Shown one piece after another: positions 1-5,003 of a DNA stretch of 5,003 bases. The position numbers and the translations under genes are program-made. Source of the stretch: Candidatus Competibacteraceae bacterium (lineage in GTDB: Bacteria; Pseudomonadota; Gammaproteobacteria; Competibacterales; Competibacteraceae); assembly GCA_012032855.1 (NCBI GenBank), contig JAAUQA010000310.1:1-5003 (forward strand). The letters run 5' to 3'. The number at the start of each line of letters is the position of its first letter. Position 1 is the stretch's first letter. The notes beneath the pieces are model-generated. The model was given only the letters and a program-made list of their open reading frames with translations, made no database searches and had not been told where the DNA came from.

Positions 1-86
1 TGATCCATACGGCTAGTGGATGATCCCACTCCCTGATTGGCCAACCAGTGCGACAAGTGCTCGGGTTTAAGGGCAGTCTGGCTCAA
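1..86 (-). CDS. Partial CDS with TTG start, left-edge gene of unknown function
   Basis: This is the first 28 codons of a gene running off the left edge. The reading frame begins MSQTALKPEHLSHWLANQGV and stays open to the boundary. The start is inferred from a perfect AGGAGG at 93-98 placed 6 nt before a TTG at 86-84. That TTG shares its last two bases with the TGA that ends the upstream gene (TTGA arrangement), a common sign of translational coupling in operons. The fragment is hydrophilic, with no signal peptide, so a cytoplasmic product is likely. In a Dot/Icm or IncI locus the position next to the periplasmic protein could suit a cytoplasmic accessory factor, but I do not recognise the sequence and 28 residues are too few to assign a family. 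An in-frame ATG at 8-6 is a weaker alternative start because no Shine-Dalgarno precedes it. Confidence 0.55.
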   Translation of the reverse strand, partial: MSQTALKPEHLSHWLANQGVGSSTSRMD

Positions 87-1247
87 GGTTCGCCTCCTGT
101 GGGAGTAGGTGCAGCGCCGCCAGTGTCGGAATTGACCAGGTTGGTCGTAGCGGCACGGGCCTCCTGGGTCCAGGTGCGCTCTTGCTCATTGGCACCGCCC
201 ACATTCTGGCGGGCTAACAACAATTCAATGCGCTCGCCCTGACGGAGCTGCAAATAACTGAGATTCAGCGCCAAGGCTTGCATATAGGCGAGTTCACGAA
301 GGTTCGCCGCCGCATGATTGCCGGCTATACCGGCATACCAGTTCGGCGAGGCATAGCGCCGATCCACTTCGGTCTTGAGCAGTTCCATGTAGGAAATATT
401 GTCCGGCAAGGTGGCGATTAAATCGTCTAGGTGCTCATCGGCCTTGGATTCTTCCCAGACCGCTAACAACCATCCCTTGAGCGCAGCGGCGGGCACCCGG
501 AGCGCCAGCGCATGGTTATAGCTGTAGCGGCTCGCCGACAGACGACCCTCATACAGCTTGCGATGCAACCAGAACGCGCGGCCCTGCGCGGTTTCCCGTA
601 ACGCCTCGTCCACATCATCAAGGGGAAACGGATCGACCGCATTATCGATATAGCGCCGGGCATCGGTAATCCGGTCATCGTCGAAACTCACGACTTCGGG
701 TAGGAAGGTATTGGGTTTAGCGGGATCGGCATCGTCGCCGAGTCCCGAGCCGGACAACAGGGTTTCTGTAAGGAACTGGGCATCCGGTCGGTTGCCGGCT
801 TGTTCGCAACCCCGCGACCCGACATCTTCCTCGTTGCAGTAGTTCTCAATGTGGGCATCGAACATGGCCTCGCTGGCGGCAGTCCCGGTTCGCTCCTCAC
901 GCCGGATATGGTTGAAGGCCCGCAGATAGGCTTCCGCACGATCCCGCGCTGGTCCTGCCCCAGCCCCGGCGGTCGCGGTTTCACAACCCCCGGCGGGAAG
1001 TTGGTAACCAATATCCGCTTGAGCGCGCAGCGAATCCTTTTCGACTTGGGCGATGGGACTGCCGCACGGTCTTGATTTCTGACGAGATGTGCTCGCGCAG
1101 TTTGGCGAATTCCTGAACCATCGCCATCCGGTGCGCATTGACCGCGCGTACCACACACATATCACACGTATAGGCCTGTACCGAAGATGGGACGATGGCC
1201 AGCCAAACGCAGCCAAGCATAAACCAGAGATAGCGATGTTTGATCAT
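83..1247 (-). pseudogene. Frameshifted gene for an exported periplasmic protein, probable T4SS component (TraW/IcmX position)
   Basis: Two overlapping minus-strand frames make one protein. The first, from the ATG at 1247, encodes a clear signal peptide (hydrophobic core about residues 7-20, predicted cleavage after VQA at residue 25) and a mature start with a CxxC (residues 28-31). The second runs from about 1054 to the TGA at 85-83. Dropping one C from the CCC at 1055-1057 joins them as VRQS-IAQVEKDS and gives 387 residues. The body has further cysteines (GGCE, NYC, RGCE), so disulfides in the periplasm are plausible. The C-terminal third is helical and charged (RRYASPNW, LRELAYMQALALNLSYLQLR), ending in a Gly/Pro-rich tail. 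The divergent position beside the TraX/IcmV-like and DotA/TraY genes suggests the place of IcmX/TraW; sequence alone does not prove this. A VirB5-like pilus-tip role is another possibility. No good Shine-Dalgarno precedes 1247; the in-frame ATG at 1283 would spoil the signal peptide. As written the gene is broken; a consensus error is possible. Confidence 0.6.
93..98 (-). promoter_or_regulatory. Perfect Shine-Dalgarno AGGAGG for the TTG-start gene
   Basis: AGGAGG on the minus strand lies inside the last codons of the upstream periplasmic-protein gene, 6 nt before the TTG at 86-84. It decides the otherwise unobvious non-ATG start and implies that the two genes are on one transcript. Confidence 0.6.
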
Positions 1248-1264
1248 AATTAATAGTTTAGTTA

Positions 1265-1293
1265 CATTTGTGTTATAACACATCTAATATAAT
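1265..1293 (+). promoter_or_regulatory. Candidate promoter of the traX-like/traY unit
   Basis: A perfect -10 hexamer TATAAT at 1288-1293 would start RNA near 1300 and give a leader of about 19 nt, containing the AAAGGA at 1306-1311 and then the ATG at 1319. The -35 region at 17-bp spacing (CATTTG, 1265-1270) is poor. The promoter may be weak or activator-dependent, or use a different -35 such as TTACAT at 1262-1267 with a long 20-bp spacer. The palindrome at 1269-1282 sits in the spacer. Confidence 0.4.
1269..1282. promoter_or_regulatory. 14-bp perfect palindrome, candidate operator between divergent genes
   Basis: TGTGTTATAACACA is a perfect palindrome with no central spacer, in the 71-nt gap between the divergent starts at 1247 and 1319. 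It lies immediately upstream of the TATAAT at 1288-1293, where a bound dimeric repressor would block RNA polymerase. It is directly followed by a second, imperfect palindrome (TCTAATATAATAGA, 1283-1296, 12 of 14 positions symmetric) that contains the -10 box. The stem has no loop, so it is better explained as a protein site than as an RNA hairpin. The regulator is not in the window. Confidence 0.5.
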
Positions 1294-1318
1294 AGACGAG
1301 CCACCAAAGGATTGCACC

Positions 1319-1837
1319 ATGATTCAATTTTTCCGTTCCTCAGCCCTTAGAAACAGCCGTACAGGCCGTGTGATTGGCCGCTATCTGCTTGGCCATCGTG
1401 ACAATCTCGTGTGTAGTTTCGAGCAACCGCGCACGCTGCAAGCGACCATCACGCATTATCTGGACGACCTGATCGCGCAAAACCAATCGAAAAACCCTTC
1501 GGCAACCCCGTCCCTCACCTGGGACGAGGCGGTCATCCATTACGATTGGCCGCCCGCCTATTTGCGCCGCCGGTATCGTGAGTATGCGGCTGTGGTGCGG
1601 TGTGTATTGCCGGTGGCTTGGGCCAGCTTAGGGTTAGGGGTTTTTCGGCTGGTCGTGGGGGATGGTTACGGCCTCCTGGCCGGTCTGAGTGCGGCGATCC
1701 TGTTATTTACCCTGATCATGCGGCCAGCCTATCGTTGCTGGTCGATCCGTCGCCGTCAGTTAGGCGCTTTCCCCCTGTTTCTCGGGCAACCCACCGCGTG
1801 GTGGCCACCACCATTGCCGGACGACTACCTACCCTAA
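1319..1837 (+). CDS. traX: TraX/IcmV-like inner-membrane protein of a type IVB secretion/conjugation system
   Basis: This 172-residue protein is probably an inner-membrane accessory of the DotA/TraY-containing apparatus. The N-terminal 85 residues are soluble and basic (FRSSALRNSRTGRVIGRYL, then a TWDEAVIHYDWPP segment). Two membrane helices follow at about 90-113 and 116-135. The C-terminus is RPAYRCWSIRRRQLG, then FLGQP, then a WWPPPLP tail. A short protein with two central helices, a basic segment and a Trp/Pro end, directly upstream of dotA/traY, fits IncI TraX and Legionella IcmV as I know them. The start at 1319 is set by AAAGGA at 1306-1311, 7 nt upstream; an earlier in-frame ATG at 1268 lies before the predicted transcription start and lacks a ribosome site. 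It is first in a two-gene unit with traY, 31 nt away. The name is not related to F-plasmid TraX. The family assignment rests on layout and memory, not alignment. Confidence 0.65.
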   Translation: MIQFFRSSALRNSRTGRVIGRYLLGHRDNLVCSFEQPRTLQATITHYLDDLIAQNQSKNPSATPSLTWDEAVIHYDWPPAYLRRRYREYAAVVRCVLPVAWASLGLGVFRLVVGDGYGLLAGLSAAILLFTLIMRPAYRCWSIRRRQLGAFPLFLGQPTAWWPPPLPDDYLP

Positions 1838-1868
1838 TTCGCTCAATGCCCACAAAGGAGGGCTGCCC

Positions 1869-4133
1869 ATGTTGCGTGTTACGCTTCACCGTTTCGTCCG
1901 ATTGCTGATCCTTGCGCTTTTGCTCGCCACCGGTGTCGTGCAAGCACAAGGCGAATTCAGCCCCGAACAGTTGGAACCGACCGAGGGCGACCTCAGTGTC
2001 TCGTTGCTCCGGAACATCTTCGGTCCGGTCATTGATAAAATCCGGTTTGCCGATAGCCTCAGTGGCAGCGATACCGGGGCCTTCGGGGAGATGTTCGGCC
2101 TGTTCAACGGCTTTCTTCTGCTCATGTTGGTGCTGTTCCTGTTTGTGAAAGGGGTGGCGTCGCTCATGGATACGGCCCATGAAGGTGAAGCTCTGGGGCA
2201 GGAGCGCTCCACCGTCTGGACACCGTTGCGCATCTTTCTGTCTGTGGCGATGTTGATTCCGCTGGTCAATGGCTACTGCCTCATCCAGGTCGGTGTGCTG
2301 TGGGTGACGCTCAGTGGCGCGGGCCTGGCCGATGCCATTTGGGATAAAGCTGTCGATAAATTCCAGACGGTGACCCTGTATCAACAGCCGCCACCGCCGG
2401 AAGCCCGTCAGTTGGCCATTGCGATGCTGGCCTCGAACCTGTGCGAGCTGGTGCTGACTGATATTCCTGCGCGTGGGGATGCTAAATACGTCGTGAAGTA
2501 CGAGAGCAATCCCGGCGAACGCGGTGTGGTTAGCGAGCGCACCACCCGCTTTTCTGTACCGGGTCTAGGCAAAGCCGCTTGCGGCGGCTTTGTGATTCGT
2601 GAACCCGGCAAAGACATCATGTTGGAACGTGGCTTTACCGGGATCGATTCCTTTGATCGATTCAACTATTGGTTAGGGGGCCTGCTGGGCTTTGGAACGG
2701 AAACCCGGCGCATGTTCGGGGTATCCATGATGAACGCTCATGAAATCAGCGCCCTGAACATGCGTAAAGCACTGCGTCCGCTGGCCGAACGGCTATTTGA
2801 AGGGAAAGGGGATTTACAGGAATGCGTGCCGGTTAATACCGGTTCGTTATCAGGGGGACAGTGCCTCAGTGCGATTGACGCGGCGGCGGAGAACTATGTG
2901 GCCGAGTTAAAAGGGCTGATCGCCGGGGTTATCAACGAAGCTGGGCAACGGGCCTTCGGTGAATTCAGTGCCACCGCCAAAGGAGAAGGCTGGTTAACTG
3001 CCGGCAGCTGGTTCTACCGTTTGGCTGCTTTGACGGAGTATATGAACAAGCTGGCGCTTAACGTGCCAGAACCTTACCCGATCCGCATTTTTGGGAAATT
3101 ACCCCGCGAGGATATCGAAACTTACGGCCATCTGTTTCTGCGCTTGGATGCGGTGGTGATGGAGGCCGAAACCGATAGCGGGCTGGGTTTGACGCGCGGC
3201 GGCGATCCCAACAACAGCGCACTGGACGATGTGTCACGCGGCTTATTGCGCCTGGTAATCGACTGGATCGCTCAGGGGATGTTCACCAAAACCCATCCGC
3301 TGTTTGCGATCTCCTGGATAGGCCATGCCATGATCGCCGTAGTATTGACCAGCTTAGGCATCATTGGGGTCAGTAAGACCGTGTTCGCGAAAACCGGACT
3401 GGGCCGACTGCATAAAGCGTTGGGTGGCGTCACGGGTATGGTGACCAACCATAGCACGGAAAGTCTGAACATGGTGGGGATGGTACTCGGGGTGATCGTA
3501 TTGGCGCTGTTGAGTTTTGCGTTGTTGGCCGCCATCTTTTTACCGATGGCGCCGTTCATTATTTGGACACTGGCCAGCCTGCACTGGGTTATCTTAGTGT
3601 TCGAGGCCCTGTTAGCCGCGCCGATCTGGGCCGTGTGGCATATCCGTAATGGGAAGGGGTTTACTGCCGAAACGATGAACGGTTGGTTGCTGATGTTTTC
3701 TTTGTTGTTGCGGCCATCCTTAATGTTGTTTGGTCTGCTGGGAGCCACCATCATCAGTTTTTATCTACTGTCGTTGGTGTCCGGCACGTTCGTCAACGCC
3801 GCCGTCAACGCTTCCAGCGGCAACGCGACCGGCCCAGTGATGGTCATCGGGCTGTTGATTCTGTTTATCCTGGTGGCTGTGGATCTGACCCTGCGCTGCT
3901 TCTCACTGATTCATCGGTTACCCGACTTTGCGTTGCGCTGGGTGGGGGGATCGCTGGAAACGGCTCTGGAACACCACGATCTGCAGCGGCGCATGGAGGG
4001 TGCTATGCGAGGTGGCGTGGATACGGCTTTGCGGGCGTTGGGCCGGACTCGATCCGGTAAGCCGAAGGATTTGGACTCAGAGGGTGCACCTAAGGTTAAA
4101 CCGATGTCGGGAGATAAAACACCGGGTAAATGA
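1869..4133 (+). CDS. traY: DotA/TraY family type IVB secretion/conjugal transfer inner-membrane protein
   Basis: This polytopic inner-membrane protein belongs to the Dot/Icm-type apparatus that moves DNA or effectors. The 754 residues are shorter than Legionella DotA (about 1,050) and close to plasmid TraY. A signal peptide with cleavage after VQA (residue 26) is followed by the family pattern: an amphipathic segment SLLRNIFGPVIDKI (46-59), a helix at about 76-96, then WTPLRIFLSVAMLIPLVNGY (117-136) running into a second hydrophobic stretch to about 150. A large hydrophilic loop spans about 155-470 with cysteines at 192, 238, 319 and 332. Helices cluster at about 473-501, 535-592 (two or three), 607-638 and 655-682, including the GW-LL-RPSLMLFGLL region near 605-624. 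The tail (690-754) is charged and likely cytoplasmic. The start is supported by AAAGGAGG at 1854-1861, 7 nt upstream. The frame is intact throughout. Its TGA abuts the convergent stop of the next gene. In IncI plasmids an entry-exclusion gene follows traY; none is seen here on this strand. Confidence 0.93.
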   Translation: MLRVTLHRFVRLLILALLLATGVVQAQGEFSPEQLEPTEGDLSVSLLRNIFGPVIDKIRFADSLSGSDTGAFGEMFGLFNGFLLLMLVLFLFVKGVASLMDTAHEGEALGQERSTVWTPLRIFLSVAMLIPLVNGYCLIQVGVLWVTLSGAGLADAIWDKAVDKFQTVTLYQQPPPPEARQLAIAMLASNLCELVLTDIPARGDAKYVVKYESNPGERGVVSERTTRFSVPGLGKAACGGFVIREPGKDIMLERGFTGIDSFDRFNYWLGGLLGFGTETRRMFGVSMMNAHEISALNMRKALRPLAERLFEGKGDLQECVPVNTGSLSGGQCLSAIDAAAENYVAELKGLIAGVINEAGQRAFGEFSATAKGEGWLTAGSWFYRLAALTEYMNKLALNVPEPYPIRIFGKLPREDIETYGHLFLRLDAVVMEAETDSGLGLTRGGDPNNSALDDVSRGLLRLVIDWIAQGMFTKTHPLFAISWIGHAMIAVVLTSLGIIGVSKTVFAKTGLGRLHKALGGVTGMVTNHSTESLNMVGMVLGVIVLALLSFALLAAIFLPMAPFIIWTLASLHWVILVFEALLAAPIWAVWHIRNGKGFTAETMNGWLLMFSLLLRPSLMLFGLLGATIISFYLLSLVSGTFVNAAVNASSGNATGPVMVIGLLILFILVAVDLTLRCFSLIHRLPDFALRWVGGSLETALEHHDLQRRMEGAMRGGVDTALRALGRTRSGKPKDLDSEGAPKVKPMSGDKTPGK

Positions 4134-4414
4134 TTAGGTCGGCTTCAGACTGTTATATGTAGGAAAATATGCAGCTTGATAGATAGCGGTCCGAGTTTCG
4201 TAGCTGCTTAGGATGTTTTGAACAGATTGCCAGTCATTAGCGTTGTAAGCATCGACCAGTTGACTGACTATAGCCAAATGACCTTGATTAGCCGCTGCTT
4301 GTTCAGCCAACTGCTTTTGCAGTTCCCGCGTCCGGAACACATTTCGCTCTGCCCAGCGTTCATTTTGTTGCTGTGCTTGGCCAAGCAGAAATGATCAATG
4401 GCATCCAAAGCCAT
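4134..4414 (-). pseudogene. Small Gln/Ala-rich soluble protein, frame broken by one missing base
   Basis: GGAGG (4421-4425) and ATG (4414) open a frame reading MALDAIDH that soon leaves the open frame. A second frame, one base off, continues to the TAA at 4136-4134. Adding one T to the TTT run (minus strand of 4389-4391) joins them smoothly as MALDAIDHF-LLGQAQQQNERW and gives 93 residues. The protein is hydrophilic, with a helical Gln/Glu/Arg-rich first half (TRELQKQLAEQAAANQG) that could form a coiled coil, then LVDAYNANDWQSVQNIL and a Tyr-rich end (YQAAYFPTYNSLKPT). There is no signal peptide or membrane helix. I do not recognise the family. Without repair, only a GTG at 4340 without a good ribosome site could start the 68-residue remnant. 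It is third in line after two small membrane-protein genes on the same strand, 85 nt from the nearer. It converges on traY with zero bases between stop codons. Confidence 0.55.
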
Positions 4415-4420
4415 GGGGCA

Positions 4421-4425
4421 CCTCC
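4421..4425 (-). promoter_or_regulatory. Shine-Dalgarno GGAGG that fixes the start of the broken small gene
   Basis: GGAGG on the minus strand lies 6 nt before the ATG at 4414. It is the main reason to place the start there instead of at the downstream GTG (4340), and so to infer the missing base at 4389-4391. Confidence 0.55.
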
Positions 4426-4499
4426 AAAGTGTCTATAATTCGCCTTGTGGCGATAACCTTATCCATTAGCTAAACAATCAGTGTCTGTCAAGCATTTGC

Positions 4500-4622
4500 T
4501 TATTTTGCGGGTTTGACAGATTTGTCATGTGACTTATGGCTGGCGTGTCTGACCGCGTCGATGGTGACCACCGCTAAGCCGCCAATAAATACCAAGAAAA
4601 CACCTACTACCAACCATTCCAT
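4500..4622 (-). CDS. 40-residue single-pass membrane protein, unknown function
   Basis: This short gene encodes 40 residues. An N-terminal helix (MEWLVVGVFLVFIGGLAVVT, about 3-20) is followed by a cytoplasm-like basic, His/Lys/Ser-rich tail (AVRHASHKSHDKSVKPAK). The start is well supported: AGAGGA at 4634-4629 lies 6 nt before the ATG, and that ATG overlaps the TAA of the preceding gene as TAATG. The tight coupling suggests the two products are made in step and may act together in the inner membrane. The basic tail after the helix predicts an N-out, C-in orientation. No functional motif is visible. Small size and lack of a known family limit confidence, but the overlap and ribosome site argue against a chance frame. 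Confidence 0.7.
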   Translation of the reverse strand: MEWLVVGVFLVFIGGLAVVTIDAVRHASHKSHDKSVKPAK

Positions 4623-4849
4623 TAGAGATCCTCTAGTTCGTCGATTTTTCGGTACGCACTTCTATTGATCCAGATGACGCCTGCGGTGGTAAACACCACT
4701 GCGATCGAGCAAAGCAACGCGAGAGAAACAGGAGCACCATTGTAGTTTTGTACCAGCCAAGCTACCAAAGAAATGTCAGTTGCAACAAGGATTGCAAACA
4801 CAACCTTTAACCAACCGATTTCTTCTTTGAGCTTATCAGATTTAGACAT
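4622..4849 (-). CDS. 75-residue two-TM small membrane protein, unknown function
   Basis: The product starts MSKSDKLKEEIGWLK, a charged amphipathic head. It then has two membrane helices at about 14-33 and 41-62, joined by a short polar loop (QNYNGAP), and ends in a charged NRSAYRKIDELEDL tail. Both ends are probably cytoplasmic. Proteins with this layout are, from memory, found as uncharacterised genes in various gammaproteobacteria; I cannot name a family. The frame stays open upstream to 4990, but those codons make no sense as protein and overlap the end of the neighbouring gene, so the ATG at 4849 is preferred although no clear Shine-Dalgarno precedes it. Its stop overlaps the start of the 40-residue gene. 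Local base composition is more AT-rich than traY, which may reflect different ancestry. Confidence 0.7.
   Translation of the reverse strand: MSKSDKLKEEIGWLKVVFAILVATDISLVAWLVQNYNGAPVSLALLCSIAVVFTTAGVIWINRSAYRKIDELEDL
4623..4635 (-). promoter_or_regulatory. Short hairpin over the ribosome site of the 40-residue gene
   Basis: On the minus strand TAGAG-GAT-CTCTA forms a 5-bp stem with a 3-nt loop that contains the AGAGGA ribosome site and ends one base before the ATG. Ribosomes finishing the 75-residue gene would open it, which would make translation of the second gene depend on the first. The stem is short, so the effect may be slight. Confidence 0.3.
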
Positions 4850-4898
4850 GGATATCTGTTTGGAGTGCCAAAAATTCAGGGCGACCGCATATAAATAT

Positions 4899-5003
4899 TC
4901 AGGCAAACAACACTTTGGCGCGATAATCATCCTCCCAGGCGGCCTTATTCTGTTTTTTGGGCAAGCTGAGTTTAGAGCCTTCGCGTTCAAAGAGATTGAG
5001 ACA
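4899..5003 (-). CDS. C-terminal end of an unidentified gene entering from the right edge
   Basis: A minus-strand frame open from the right boundary encodes 34 residues before TGA at 4901-4899. It begins LNLFEREGSKLSLPKKQN and ends AWEDDYRAKVLFA. The lysine-rich segment and Trp/Asp/Tyr-rich end look like a real basic, soluble protein tail, in contrast to the competing frame over the same bases, which reads as Cys/Pro-rich nonsense. A transposase or other DNA-binding protein would fit the basic character, but I cannot assign it. It lies 49 nt before the 75-residue gene on the same strand, so co-transcription is possible. Confidence 0.5.
   Translation of the reverse strand, partial: CLNLFEREGSKLSLPKKQNKAAWEDDYRAKVLFA

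Noticed and set aside
1040..1060. Programmed +1 frameshifting as explanation of the broken exported-protein gene
   Set aside because: There is a CCC run but no stop codon or rare-codon stall at the shift point and no clear stimulatory structure; an indel is simpler.
800..1075. Plus-strand 91-codon frame opposite the exported-protein gene
   Set aside because: The minus strand carries the coherent protein; this frame is its complement and has no supporting start signal.
1716..2384. Long minus-strand open frame (222 codons) overlapping the traX-like gene end and traY start
   Set aside because: It is antisense to a confidently identified gene, has Gln/Arg/His-rich low-information composition and no ribosome site; it is a codon-bias shadow.
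3272..3754. Minus-strand open frame of 160 codons inside traY
   Set aside because: It lies antisense to the membrane-helix region of traY, with Asn/Pro-rich composition expected from reversed hydrophobic codons.
3683..4060. Plus-strand 125-codon frame inside the traY 3' part
   Set aside because: It is an alternative frame of traY with His/Arg-rich composition and no independent ribosome site; traY itself is intact here.
4440..4453. Small hairpin TCGCC-TTGT-GGCGA between the 40-residue gene and the broken small gene
   Set aside because: The stem has five base pairs and no following T-run on either strand; it is too weak to call a terminator or riboswitch.
4485..4519. Inverted repeat CTGTCAA ... 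TTGACAG with 21-bp spacing, and TTGACA -35-like boxes facing outward
   Set aside because: The right arm lies inside the 40-residue gene's codons. At 17-bp spacing the leftward box has only TAATGG as a -10, and the rightward one also lacks a convincing -10. Chance is likely.
1..5003. CRISPR arrays, tRNA or rRNA genes, long tandem repeats
   Set aside because: No repeated spacer-like units, tRNA cloverleaf sequences or rRNA signatures were seen on reading either strand.

Overview
The window carries part of a type IVB (I-type, Dot/Icm-like) secretion or conjugation gene cluster, followed by a short stretch of small membrane-protein genes and the end of another gene at the right edge. The anchor is a 754-residue DotA/TraY protein on the + strand (1869-4133). 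Such genes are typical of gammaproteobacterial conjugative plasmids and integrative elements, and of Legionella/Coxiella-type secretion loci. The transfer genes look moderately GC-rich (a counted line of traY is 55% GC), and strong Shine-Dalgarno sequences and bacterial signal peptides are visible. I therefore infer a gammaproteobacterium or one of its mobile elements. The sequence does not decide species, or plasmid versus chromosome.

Left part (1-1247), minus strand. A gene for an exported cysteine-containing periplasmic protein is interrupted by one apparent +1 frameshift (extra C in a CCC run, 1055-1057). Its stop codon overlaps a TTG-initiated gene that runs off the left edge behind a perfect AGGAGG. 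A short AT-rich divergent intergenic region (1248-1318) follows. It holds a perfect 14-bp palindrome just upstream of a TATAAT box, so it probably carries shared control of both transcription units.

Centre (1319-4133), + strand. A two-TM protein resembling TraX/IcmV is followed after 31 nt by traY/dotA. These two make a compact unit for the inner-membrane part of the T4SS. The divergent arrangement around them recalls the Legionella icmX-icmW / icmV-dotA locus more than the co-directional traW-traX-traY order of IncI plasmids.

Right part (4134-5003), minus strand, visibly more AT-rich (43% and 35% GC in two counted lines). It ends exactly against traY with zero bases between the two stop codons. 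In transcription order it holds: the C-terminal 34 codons of an unidentified gene entering from the right edge; a 75-residue two-TM protein; a 40-residue single-TM protein coupled to it by a TAATG overlap; and a small soluble Gln/Ala-rich protein whose frame is broken by one missing base in a TTT run (4389-4391). This looks like the accessory edge of the transfer module.

Two single-base frame breaks at short homopolymers in 5 kb raise the question of consensus errors versus real decay. I see no wholly new system. The most useful leads are the divergent operator, the two repairable frames, and the tightly coupled small membrane-protein pair.
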